From NCBI GenBank assembly GCA_001600415.1, contig BCJX01000011.1:612962-676961 (forward strand): DNA of 64,000 nt, in the 5' to 3' direction. The position numbers and the translations under genes were made by a program. Positions within the stretch are counted from its first letter, which is position 1; the number at the start of each line of letters is the position of its first letter. The notes under the pieces are model-generated. The model did not search any database, was not told the origin of the DNA, and saw only the letters and a list, made by a program, of their open reading frames with translations. The stretch comes from Pascua guehoae (Eukaryota > Basidiomycota > Tremellomycetes > Trichosporonales > Trichosporonaceae). Below, piece by piece: positions 34,351 to 44,082 of the stretch.

Positions 34351-34439
34351 CTGTCCCACACAGGCTTGAACTGTGGACCTTTCGATGTTGAAGTGTTACG
34401 TTTAACAGTCGAATGCTCTACCGACTGAGCCATAGGACA
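34351..34439 (-). tRNA. tRNA-Asn (GTT), intron-containing
   Basis: On the minus strand: 7-bp acceptor stem TGTCCTA/TGGGACA; D-arm GCTCAGTCGGTAGAGC; anticodon stem TTCGA/TCGAA with loop CTGTTAA (anticodon GTT); T-arm CACAG-TTCAAGC-CTGTG; discriminator G. An intron of about 16 nt follows the base after the anticodon (pos. 37/38). A T-run (CTCTTTTTG) lies just downstream, fitting a Pol III terminator. It is divergent from a near-identical copy at 34641. Confidence 0.9.
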
Positions 34440-34640
34440 TTGCTGATTTCGTAACTTCATGTGGTCACGTGGCTCGTACGGGCCTTCAGCGTGCAGAATA
34501 CACCAGCAGCGTGTGCTTGAATCCTATGGTTGGAAGGCTTATTGCTGGTATGAACATTCAACACCACCCGCCGCCCAACGCCATCTATCACCTCTCGCTT
34601 CAGCCGCCGGAGCCGCCGTTCCAGAGACACATTCGTAAGA

Positions 34641-34730
34641 TGTCCTATGGCTCAGTAGGTAGAGCATTCGACTGTTAAATTGTCTTAATTCATCATCGAA
34701 AGGTCCACAGTTCAAGCCTGTGTGGGACAG
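34641..34730 (+). tRNA. tRNA-Asn (GTT), intron-containing
   Basis: The same structure as the minus-strand copy, with one D-loop change (AGTAGGT). Acceptor stem TGTCCTA/TGGGACA, anticodon loop CTGTTAA, T-arm CACAG-TTCAAGC-CTGTG, discriminator G. The intron (about 17 nt) is different in sequence and length from that of the partner copy, while the mature parts are almost identical. It is followed by CTTTTT. Confidence 0.91.
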
Positions 34731-35703
34731 CTTTTTGACCCTCATCGTGGCATGGATGTGGTGCAGTCGTGCGGTTGCTCGCTTTTGTTTATGTTGTTGT
34801 AATTCTTGTAATTGTTGTGAATTGTTTCCATTTTGTGGTCCCATTTTGTAAAGTCGCACTTGGCCTCAGATGGAAAGGGGAGGATATTTGTAGCCCTGGG
34901 GTACATCTTCGCCGCCTCGTGGATTTAGCCCATGCATAATCGTATGGTCATACGAGTTCGAAGATAACAATGACGAAATATGAGGTACTCGGCTCTATTC
35001 TCAGTTCGTACGCGATGGAGGGTATCGAGAGAACATGTTCGGTGCCACGACCGAACATCCCACACGTAACATGTTGACACTTGGAAATGACATTTTCAGG
35101 CATGTACCGCCCGATGTTGGCAGCACCAGCGGCTCAAACCCACGATGATACCTTGGGTAACAGTAAATACATCAGAGTATGATTCTCACCGTGTATGTTT
35201 TTTTTTTTCTTTCTTTTTTTTTGTATGGTCAACGTAAAAACGGTGGTTGGACTTCACCAACCACCAGCGATAACAATTTCCCCTGCAAGAGGTGTAAATT
35301 AACGAGGCTGTGAGTTCCAGAGATGGTGGGCTTAGGGAGTTAACGAGGTTGTGATTTGAGTGGTGGTTGAAGGTGGGTTGGTGGATGCTCATGGGTCATC
35401 AACCTACTCCATAGAGCTATTCACACGAGAGGTTTTGTCTCCCGTGTATCACCCGACGCCAACTGAGATGTTGCGCAATTGAATGCTTCTGGAAGAAGAA
35501 ACACAGTGCATAGCCCAACGCCTAAGACGCACGCCGGACCTTTCTCCTTCTGTCCCAAAATATAAAGTACACTAGCCCACAGGGGGGCTTTTTTTTTCTG
35601 GACCCGTTGAGGGCCGATGGAGCAAAGAGCGTTTTGCTGAAGTGTTGATCAACCTCTTGAAGAAGAGAAGCCGAGGAGCCGCCCAACAAACCCAATATCT
35701 CCC
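34731..35703. other. intergenic, AT-richer, downstream of the MFS permease
   Basis: No gene seen. It contains a T-rich run (35198-35222) and a block with repeated AACGAGG(C/T)TGTGA words around 35300-35355. Composition is more AT-rich than in the gene regions. Confidence 0.55.
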
Positions 35704-38026
35704 TCACACCGCCCGGACGACCGTGTTCTTGCCGGCATCGTCCGCCTTGCCGTCCTTGACGTCGATACCCGACTCGGCCTCGGCGTAGACGCGGGGCATG
35801 GCAGCCTCTGCCTCCTCGTACGCCTCGAGTGCCTTCTGGTAGTTGCGAGGGCTGAGCGGTGAGTAAACCGGCCATCAACTCCCAGTCGCGGGCAGACTCA
35901 CCGAACAATCTTGAGATCATAGATGCGCATCAGGATAACCGCCAGACCGGCAGTGATCCACAGCGCGAGGCTGACTGGCCAGCCGTACTTGTAGTGCGGC
36001 GCCTGCGAGGCCGGGAAGATGAGCACGTTTGCCCATGCGTTTATGGCATAGTATGCGGTGATACCTGTTCGTTAGTCCTGGGTCCATGTGGGCTCATGAG
36101 AAACCCCCGTATAGTGATACTCACAGCTACCGAGAATGAGAGCGCGCTGCTCGGCGTCGGCGGGAAGCATGTCGCTCATCCACGCCCAGAGGGGTGGTCC
36201 GCCTGCTGTGCAGACATACAGGATAAAGTCTAGGTGTCAGCGTGTGGGGATGTAGTTGCCACAGTGGTGACCCACAGCTAAAGTATTTGGCAGCATCAGA
36301 GACGTTCCAGATGGTCATGATTACCGCTGGCGGGATGCCGATAATACACTGGGCGAGGATGACGAGCCAACGCGTCTTGAAGAGATCGGAGCTGAACGAC
36401 CACATCCACACGGCGGAGACTGTGACGTGAGCTATGTGCCCAGCCCGAATTGCGTTGCTTTGAATACGCATAATTGTTCTACTCACTCTGAATGGCGTAA
36501 CCTCCCAGTGGGAGGGCGTTGAGCATAGTCCGCGTCCAGACAAGTGTTCCGTCGGCGTGCGTGAGCGACTTGAGCCACAGCTGGAAGTCTAAAGAGAATA
36601 TCAGCAGGTGTACCGCCAAACCAGGTACAATAACACGCACAGTCGTTGGCCGACTGGGCGAGGAGCATGCCGACGTAGATCCAGATCATCATGTAGAGCA
36701 TGGGGTTCTTGAGCATGCGGAAGAACGTGGGCAGGTTGATGGGGTTGGGCGATTCGCGGCGGAAGCGCTTGAGGCGCGCCTGGGCAATCTCACGGTCGCG
36801 GTCGTTGAGCCAGAATGCAAGTGGGCTATGACAAGGTGAGCGACAAGCTGGGCAGTGATGGTGCAAGTGGAGACTCACTTTGGGCGGTCGGGGAAGTCGG
36901 GAATCATGAGTGGGCTGACGGACGCATTAGCTCGGTCTACTGCTGGGTGTTTGGGATCTACTTACCCGAGCATGGCGACGGCGACGGTCATGACGCAGTT
37001 GATGATAAACGTCCACTGCCAGCCGGCGATGCCGTGGCTGCCCTCGAGACCCTTGATGATGCCCGTCTGCATGGCGCTCGACATCATGCCGCCAAACGCC
37101 TGGCACGAGTGGTAAAAGCCGATGCGCTTGGCCATCTCGAGCGGCGTGTACCAGGTCACTATTCGCGGTCAGAACATGCACCAAACCGCCGCCACATTGC
37201 TGAGACTAGAGGCCCTGGCTGCGCCACAGGTCCCTGGCCATACCGACTCACTCAGCATCGTCACTGTGCCCGGGTAGCAGGAGCTCTCTGCGAGGCCAAT
37301 GAACGCGCGCACGGCATAGATGTGGTTGGCCTTGGTGCATGCCGCAATGATTCCAGTCAGGATGCCCCACACGAGCTCGCACGCCGGCAGCCAGATGGAC
37401 GGCCGAATGCGCGTGATCATGATCTGGGACGGAATGAGGAAAATGCAGTCTGTGGCGTCAGTGTGGCTGAGTGGTGTGGCTGAGTCGTGCGGATATCCTA
37501 ACGCGCCACGGCCGACAGCGTTCCTCCGAAGAACAAGCGAGTGCACCATTTTACAGACGGAAATTTCTGGTTGCTTTGGGGGGCGGCGCGCAAAAAACTA
37601 CTCACAGCCAATGTTAAAGTAAGTCTTGAAGAGGTTGAGCTCGTTTCCTTCGAAGTTGAGCGCCTCGCTCATGCCCGACACATAGGCCGTGTTGATGTTC
37701 TGCTGGTCGATGTACTTGATCACCTGGCTGGTCGCGTGAGCACCTGGGCACGTGGGCCGAGCAGAGTGTGGCGCCGAGGGAGCGAGCGAAATTCGACACA
37801 CCCATTCCGCGTCGAGGCACGCCCAACACCACGAGTAAGATGCTTACGAGATGCAGCCAAAGGTGAGGAGGAAGATGTCAAGCTTGAGCAGGAACCGCTT
37901 CTCCTCTTTGGACTTTTGGATCGCCTGCTCGGCCTGTGGGTCGAGTGTGGGCGGGTTGATATCGTCAGTCATGAGCTCGGGCGCCACCTTGCCAGACGAC
38001 ACCCGCGCGAGCGGGTTGGAAACCAT
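35704..38026 (-). CDS. MFS permease, Fen2/Liz1/Dal5-type (ACS family)
   Basis: Eleven exons: 38026-37848, 37727-37606, 37449-37252, 37158-36966, 36914-36879, 36825-36641, 36588-36487, 36419-36276, 36229-36125, 36064-35902 and 35851-35704; 524 aa with about 12 membrane helices. This is a plasma-membrane permease of the anion:cation symporter family, in which fungal members take up pantothenate (Fen2/Liz1), biotin, allantoate or nicotinate. Seen: [20 protein letters not shown] then [96 protein letters not shown] and [20 protein letters not shown]. The YVSG-NELN-FFNIGY pattern is closest to the Fen2/Liz1 branch, but the substrate cannot be fixed from sequence. Ten introns of 46-156 nt all keep frame. 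Confidence 0.92.
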
Positions 38027-39075
38027 GTTGCGCGTTTGTGGTGGGCGTAGGAATGAGTATGAGTATGAGTATGAGTATGAGTATGAACGAGTCCTCTGGG
38101 AGAGGTATGACTCGAAGCAAAAGAAAGCAGCTCTTTGGTCTCCCCACTCTTTTGCTTTATGCCTTGCATTGCCCCGCAGCCTCGCTTGTGGAACCGCGGA
38201 ACCCCGACGGTTTAGGTCTGTCGGCCGTTGTTGGCCAAAGGTGGGCTCCATAGGCTCCATAGGCTCCAGAAGCTCCAGAATCTCCATAGGCTCCATGGGA
38301 GGTACCACCACCTTGTACCTGTCTGGGCGCAGCTCCGCCTCACAGGGCAAGAGTACAATAAGAGCCATGGTTCTGGGTTGCATACGCGCAGAGTTGCCAA
38401 CCACCTCGCTAACGCTCATCGCTCCGGCGGTAACAGGCGGTAGTGGCGCAGCCCAGCCAGAGCGTACCGAACTGGGACAGGCACATGGGCTTGGCAAATG
38501 GCCGTGCCAAGCAAAACTTTATCCCTGGAATGTCGGTGCCCATCTCGGTCAAATGTTTCGGAGGCGGCAGCCACTCGAAACGCGCGCTGGTGACGCCGAC
38601 GGACGGCTCCGGCCGTTGGGAGAACCTGTATGCTGGGGATGGGCTCAATTCCATCACATGGTGCTTGTTGCGTGCTTGTGCGGTTCCGCTCATTGTCCGC
38701 CAGCTCCTTTGAGGGCCTATGCACCTGCCTAGTATCAACTATCTCGTCAGTCGCCTACGCGTAGACAACGACCCGAGCTCCAAAAGCTTGGCGTTGTTAT
38801 CTGTGCGACATGTAGCAGGTGGCACGGAGAGCTTGGCCTGCCCACTTGAGAACAGACAGGCACAATTCCAACACACTCCGTACAGAGATACAATCACAGT
38901 GGTAGCGGCTGCTCGCACTGTGGCATTTCTTGAGGATCTTAGCCCTCATCCGCCGCACACAGCACCCCCAGCTTCCCACTTGCGCGCATCGCCTGCAACA
39001 TCCCATTCTGGCCCTGGCAGGATACGCATGGCGACCGGTGTAGACCGATTGACTGGGGGTTAGCTACCAATCCAG
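38027..39075. other. intergenic upstream of the MFS permease
   Basis: About 1 kb between two minus-strand genes; promoter of the permease plus 3' flank of the GGT gene. It contains (GAGTAT)5-6 at 38053-38088, 27 bases upstream of the permease ATG, and GGCTCCATA-type repeats (38244-38305). No gene seen. Confidence 0.55.
38053..38088. repeat. (GAGTAT)n hexanucleotide repeat
   Basis: Five to six copies of GAGTAT immediately upstream of the permease start codon, so likely in its 5' UTR (ATACTC on the transcribed strand). Confidence 0.9.
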
Positions 39076-40866
39076 TCACCCATCGCACTCGTACGTACTC
39101 GCAATCCACTCAATCTCATGGCCCCTCTCCCGTAGACCGTTGGCATCGTCCTCGGACCAACCGCGGACAGGCTGACCACGGTCACTTGTGCGCTCGAGGA
39201 GAGTGATGTTGGGAAGCACCTGGTCATGCAGACGCGGCGCTGCAAGTGCTTCAGCTGCAGTCATGCCATAGTCGATCATGTTCCGCAGGGCTTGCACGTT
39301 GGCCGAGATGATCGTGCTCCCCCCAGCACTGCCGCCCGCAAAGACTGGCTGGCCGTCGCGCAGGACAATGTACGGGCAGGACGACGATAGGGGCCGTTTG
39401 TTACCCATCACATAGTTGGGCGGAGCTGGCGCATACCCCATCGCGTTGGACCGGCCCTCCACGCTAAAGTCGTCAATGCTGTCGTTGAGCATGATGCCGG
39501 TTCCAGGGACCATGATACGAGACGCCCAGATGAGGCCGATTGTGGTCGTCAGGCTGACGACGAGGCCGGACTCGTCGGCGGCCGTAATGTTGGATGTCCC
39601 ATTGTCGGCGGTAGTCGTCATGCTGAGTGTCAGTCCAAGAGGAAACAGTGTGCAGACCGTGTGTCATCACTGCAAGGTTCTAGCACTCACCTAGGGATAT
39701 ATTCCTCGGGCTTGCGTGTCTTCTCCCCCACCCTCTTAGCGCGCCTCTCCGCCCCCTCTCGGCTGACCATGTCTTCCTGCGCTGTAGCGCAATCCACAAA
39801 GCCAGGATCACCGAGCTGCGTACGCGCGCCATATGCAAAGCGCAGTGCTTCGGCGGTGCGGTGGGCATCACTAGTCGCCGTGGGCGGGCCAGGCATGTCT
39901 AACTGCTCAAGTATTCCGAGCGCACACAGCATCGCCGCACCCGACGCCGGGGCGGGCGTCGTCAGAATCGTATAGTCTCGGTAGGTTGCGGCGAGTGGGG
40001 CTCGCCAGATTGGCGAGTAGTCTGAGGTCAGCCACAATACATTACTGATCCCCACATCGTACCCACTCTTCACATCCTCCAGGGTCATCACGCCGCCTCT
40101 CTCACACACTGTCCGGACCACCGCGTCTGCTACGTCACCAGTATAAAACGCATCGGGACCCTCCTCGGCCACCCGCTCCAGCACCGCGGCATACTCTGGG
40201 CGCGACCACATTTCGCCGACTTGGACGAGGCGGCCGTCGCGTGTAAACGTGCGCACAAACTCGGGGTCAGATTCCATCCACGAACCGGCAATCGAAGGGG
40301 CATTTGGGCACTCGAGTTGCAGGAACTGTCTGTCAGATTCACATTGCCGACGAGGCCACGCACATCATACAGGTCGCGCAGCATGGGCATGCCTTCGCGG
40401 GCCATCTTGGCGGCGGGCGAGACCACATCGCTCCACAGCAGCTTGCCGTACCGGGCATGCATCGTGTGCAGGCCACGGAGATGGCCCGGTACGGCCACCG
40501 CAAGGCCACCGTGGGATGTCGAAGCACCCGTGTCCGTAAAGTGCTTCATAGTGAGCGCCGACTGGTGCGTTAGTGGCCATCGACGCCATCATGACGGGGA
40601 TAACAATATCCAGGTGCCCTCCTCGTGCCCTCCTCGATACAACAACTCACGGGAGCCACATGCCGAAAGTCCAGCACTTGGGCGTCATCTCGCGTGCGAA
40701 TGAGCGCGAATCCGCCCCCGCCGATACACGAGTGGTAGGGACAGAGCACGCCCACTGCCAGCGTCGTCGCGACCGCGGCGTCGACGGCCGACCCCCCCGC
40801 TTCGAGGATGGCTGCACCGAACGACGACGCGATAATGTGCTCTGAGACTACGGCGCCGGCTGTCAT
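39076..40866 (-). CDS. gamma-glutamyltranspeptidase (Ntn-hydrolase)
   Basis: Four exons: 40866-40651, 40561-40364, 40325-39691 and 39622-39076 (introns 89, 38 and 68 nt); 531 aa from the first in-frame ATG. The enzyme transfers or hydrolyses the gamma-glutamyl group of glutathione and conjugates; the proenzyme self-cleaves before a catalytic Thr. Seen: the N-terminal block GAVVSEHIIASSFGAAILEA then GGSAVDAAVATTLAVGVLCP, CIGGGGFALIR and DFRHVAP; EGPDAFYTGDVADAVV; and the small-subunit start NGTSNITAADESGLVVS, with the nucleophile Thr expected at T359, followed by PGTGIMLNDSIDDFS and FAGGSAGGSTIISANVQALRN. Odd: no N-terminal signal anchor is visible in this model. A 5' exon may be missing (upstream frame is open but without ATG, acceptor-like CGTCAG near 40940). 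The residue after Thr-Ser is Asn rather than the usual His. Confidence 0.88.
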
Positions 40867-41177
40867 GGAAAGTTTGGTTGGAGAGTGTTCGAGGCACGCA
40901 GAGGGCAATGATGAGGATGGGAACTGTGGAAGCGTGCCACTGACGTCGGCAAGCCCACTCGGATTTGACCGACTGACCCATCACTGAGCAAGCCACAACC
41001 AACAGTTCAACCAACTTTGCCAAACACCATGCTTTTCGATTGTCACAACACACGTAAACACACCCATGTTACGAACACGCATCTCCCGTACCTCTCAGAC
41101 CACTCTTCATCACTCAGCGCATTCAGAGTGCTTATTGATCGGATAGGTACACCTTCTATGTGTTAAATTCAACAACA
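40867..41177. other. intergenic between GGT and tRNA-Asp
   Basis: 311 bp holding the GGT promoter, and possibly a missed 5' exon of that gene around 40867-41040. The right end is AT-rich. Nothing else is seen. Confidence 0.4.
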
Positions 41178-41264
41178 TCTCTGTTCGTATATCGGTTTAG
41201 TATGCTCGCTTGTCATTTAGTAATAGATGCGCGGGAGAGCGGAGTTCGACTCTCCGACAGAGAG
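41178..41264 (+). tRNA. tRNA-Asp (GTC), intron-containing
   Basis: Acceptor stem TCTCTGT/ACAGAGA; D-arm GTAT...ATGC; anticodon stem CTCGC/GCGGG around loop TTGTCAC (anticodon GTC); T-arm CGGAG-TTCGACT-CTCCG; discriminator G. A 14-nt intron (41216-41229) interrupts the loop after A37. A T-run (41272-41280) follows as Pol III terminator. Confidence 0.92.
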
Positions 41265-41732
41265 AATAAGTTTTTTTTTTCATAGCATCTCGGGACGAGT
41301 TGATTGTGGAGGCCATTGTGGATAAGGTTGTAGCCGGCCTTCCACATCAGCAGGATCATGCTTGTCCTCCACACCGCACGGTGGCGGAGGACTTGTTCCA
41401 TCTCCGCGCGGTTGTCTTGGCGCCTTTTTTTGGCATGGCTTAGCGACATGCGACTCGGTCGAGGCCGAGATGCAATGTCAGGGCGGCCGTCTCGTTGCCT
41501 CTGTGCACCGCGTGTGTCATACCCGTGTTCTATATAATAACAGCCGCACTCACGCCCATACTGACCCAGGAACATTTACTGACGTCCCCCTCCCAATCGT
41601 TCTGTTCACCCCAGTCTCAACGTGTAGCGGGCTCATCTTACGGCCAAGGGGTCCCTCACACTGCATCATACTTCGCACTCTCGCCATTTTCCGGTTTACG
41701 CGCGCGCGCTCTCGTTCCACGAGTCAACGTAA
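41265..41732. other. intergenic, promoter of the MCT-type transporter
   Basis: 468 bp with the tRNA-Asp terminator at its left end. TATATAATA at about 41531 is a possible TATA-like element 200 bp before the start at 41733. No gene seen. Confidence 0.5.
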
Positions 41733-43586
41733 ATGGAACGTCGGTCAAACCTCCCTGCAGACGGAGCCAAGCAGGATACCTTTCCGTACAAGGACACTGT
41801 CAGCGTCGCCGCTCTCACTGTCCCCGAAGCGGCACGTGTCAACAATCATGCATCCCACGCCATTGTCCGATCGACCTCTCGGAACCGCCACGTCACCAAC
41901 CACACATTTGCCGACCCTCCGGCGCTTATGAGCCTCCCGGACAAGGCGTACTCGGAAACATTGGAACAGGGTCGGTTGCGCAGCCGCAGAGACGTAACCG
42001 GGGACGCCCAGTGCTGCGATGACGAGAAAGACGAGAGCTTGGGTGAGGCACCAACACGTCTCCGCGAAACAGAGTACCCGGACGGGGGCTTGCGGGTATG
42101 TCACCGCCCGACGACCTGTGGGGTGTGGGCTAATCGCAGGCATGGCTCGTCGTCTTGGGCAGCATGTGCGCGGCCATGGGTGCATTTGGGCTTCTGGCCA
42201 GTTCGGGCGCTTTTCAAAGCTACTACGAGGACCACCTGCTCCAGAGCTACTCGAGTAGTGAGATTGCGTGGATTAGCTCGACGCAGACCGCCATCTGCCT
42301 CACCATCTCCCTCGTCACGGGCCCCTTGCTTGACAGGTACGGCCCGCGGCCCATGCTCATCGCAGGCACAGGCTGCCTCGTCTTCGGCTTTTGCATGCTT
42401 TCTTTGTCCACGGAGTACTACCAAATCTTTCTGTGCCACGCTGGCCCCATCGCGCTCGGCATGGACCTTGTGCTCATCGTCCCCATGGGTGTGGTAGGCC
42501 AGTGGTTCCTTCGCAAGCGCGGACTCGCATTGTAGGTTTAATGAGGCCACTTTTTTCACAAGCTGACATCTCAAGTGGTTTGATCAGTAGGTAGAACACT
42601 TTCCAATATGGAATCGTGGAAGACTAACTTGTCAGTGGCTGGCTCGTCCGTTGGGGCTATCGTATGGCCGTCCATCATTGCCAACTTGCCCCAAAAAAGT
42701 AAGTGGAATCGATGCACGTCTATACTCCCTCGGCCGGGGTATTCCTGGGTGCCATGCCCCTGTCTACGTACTAACTCTAAAGTCGGGTGGGGATGGACGA
42801 TCCGCCTGATGGCTCTGATGCTGGGAGTCCTCTGCGGCCTTGCGACGCTCCTCATAAAGACACGACTCCCACCGCCGCCCCGAGGGCCGTTCTTCCAATT
42901 AAACGAGTTCCGCAACTATGCGTATACTTGCCTATCTCTTTGCTATCCGGTGAGCAGCCAACAGTGCGGTCAGCTGACACTGTGCTCCAGGTCCACGGAT
43001 TCGGCTTCTTCACCTTCTTCATGTTCATTGGCACATTCGGCAAGTTGGCTGGGCTTACATCACTCGCGCCCTACCTCCTCATCATCACAAACGGCGCGAG
43101 CGGCGTCGGTCGTATCGCGAGTGGTATCGCCGCCGACCGCCTGGGCCCGTTCAACGTTGTCATTCTCTCCGTGTTTGGTATGGCCGCGCTCGTCTTTGCG
43201 TGGATGGCTATGCGCTCGGCCGCCGCTCTCATCGTCTTGTGTGTGTTGTACGGCTTTTTGAGCGGCGCACCGGTATCCCTCCAGCCATCCATGCTCATGG
43301 CCGTCATCTCCGATCCCCGCCTTGCTGGCACGCTCATGGGCCAGTCTTTGGGTAGGTTCTCAGGACTTTGGCGCGCAGCAGCTGACATTTATCAGTCCTC
43401 GAGAGCATCTCTGCCCTCTGCGCCGCACCCATCTTTGGTCTCATTGTTGGTACGGGAACAGAAGAGGAGAGGCTTGCAAACTTTCAGAAAGCCATCGGGT
43501 TTGGTGGTGCCATGCTCGCCCTCTCTGCTATTCTGCTCATCCCCCCGCGACTCTCCCTTTCTCGCAAGCTGTTTGCAGCCGTGTAA
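41733..43586 (+). CDS. MFS monocarboxylate-type transporter (MCT family)
   Basis: Seven exons: 41733-42095, 42140-42531, 42576-42586, 42636-42698, 42783-42949, 42991-43351 and 43396-43586; 515 aa. A plasma-membrane transporter of the MCT/SLC16-like fungal family (Mch/Esbp6 group). Seen: a hydrophilic N-terminus of about 115 residues; the family entry EYPDGGLRAWLVVLGSMCAA; then GAFQSYYEDHLLQSYSSSEI, GPLLDRYGPRPMLIAGTGCL, VGQWFLRKRGLAL, GSSVGAIVWPSI, IGWGWTIRLMAL, GASGVGRIASGIAADRLGP and PSMLMAVISDPRLAGTLMGQ, with a short C-terminal end. The third exon is an 11-nt micro-exon (AF-GLI-M junctions) that bridges two introns of 44 and 49 nt; without it the frame and the AGSSVG motif are lost. Transported substrate unknown. 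Confidence 0.9.
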
Positions 43587-44082
43587 GCTTAAGAAACATT
43601 TAATTCAATTGCGTAAACCAATGGTTGTTCTTCTACAGTATCAAAATTGCCTTCCTTACAATCCCTGCATGCATCATCTAATAATGAAACAACAGGGAAT
43701 GTTGGCTGCGTCCGGGCCTCGCGGGGGCCAGGCATGTGACTCCCGTGTCGAGATCCACCACACTCGTAACAGGTGTTGCCAGACAGTGATGAGTCTCGTC
43801 ATATTGGACTCCGACTTGGGTGCCGCAACTTGCAACTCGCAGGGCATCGCGGACAGCCCGTAGGCAAAGTAGTGTTTGCGTCGTGAGGCACAGGCGCATC
43901 CCTGCCCAATCTCCGTCCAGGCTCGAAGTGACAGTAGGCGCATCCCTGCCCAATCTCCGTCCAGGCTCGAAGTGACAGTCTCCATACTTTGTACATGTTG
44001 CACTCGTTCTGTGCCGTACGTGGATGACAACAATTGCATGTGAAGACCGTAAAATGGTGATACAAACTGAGGCCCGGCAACA
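43587..44082. other. intergenic between convergent genes
   Basis: 3' flanks of the MCT-type transporter and the protease. It contains a perfect 44-nt tandem duplication (43892-43979). No gene seen. Confidence 0.6.
43892..43979. repeat. perfect 44-nt tandem duplication
   Basis: 43892-43935 and 43936-43979 are identical and adjacent, in the 3' flank between two convergent genes. Confidence 0.93.

Larger units (their letters stand above)
34092..34380. repeat. duplicated unit carrying tRNA-Asn 3'-half fragments
   Basis: Two related units begin TTCATGCCGCC-GGAA-CAGTCGC (near 34090 and 34256). Each runs into sequence matching the 3' half of the neighbouring minus-strand tRNA-Asn: CACAGGCTTGAACTGTGGAC at about 34210-34230, and a decayed AGGCTTGAACTTTGGAC at 34301-34317. 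The intact tRNA end at 34351-34380 is the third occurrence. This looks like local duplication of a tRNA end plus flank. Confidence 0.75.

Noticed and set aside
36855..37115. Plus-strand open frame antisense to the permease
   Set aside because: Shadow of the minus-strand exons; ends at an intron boundary and has no independent features.
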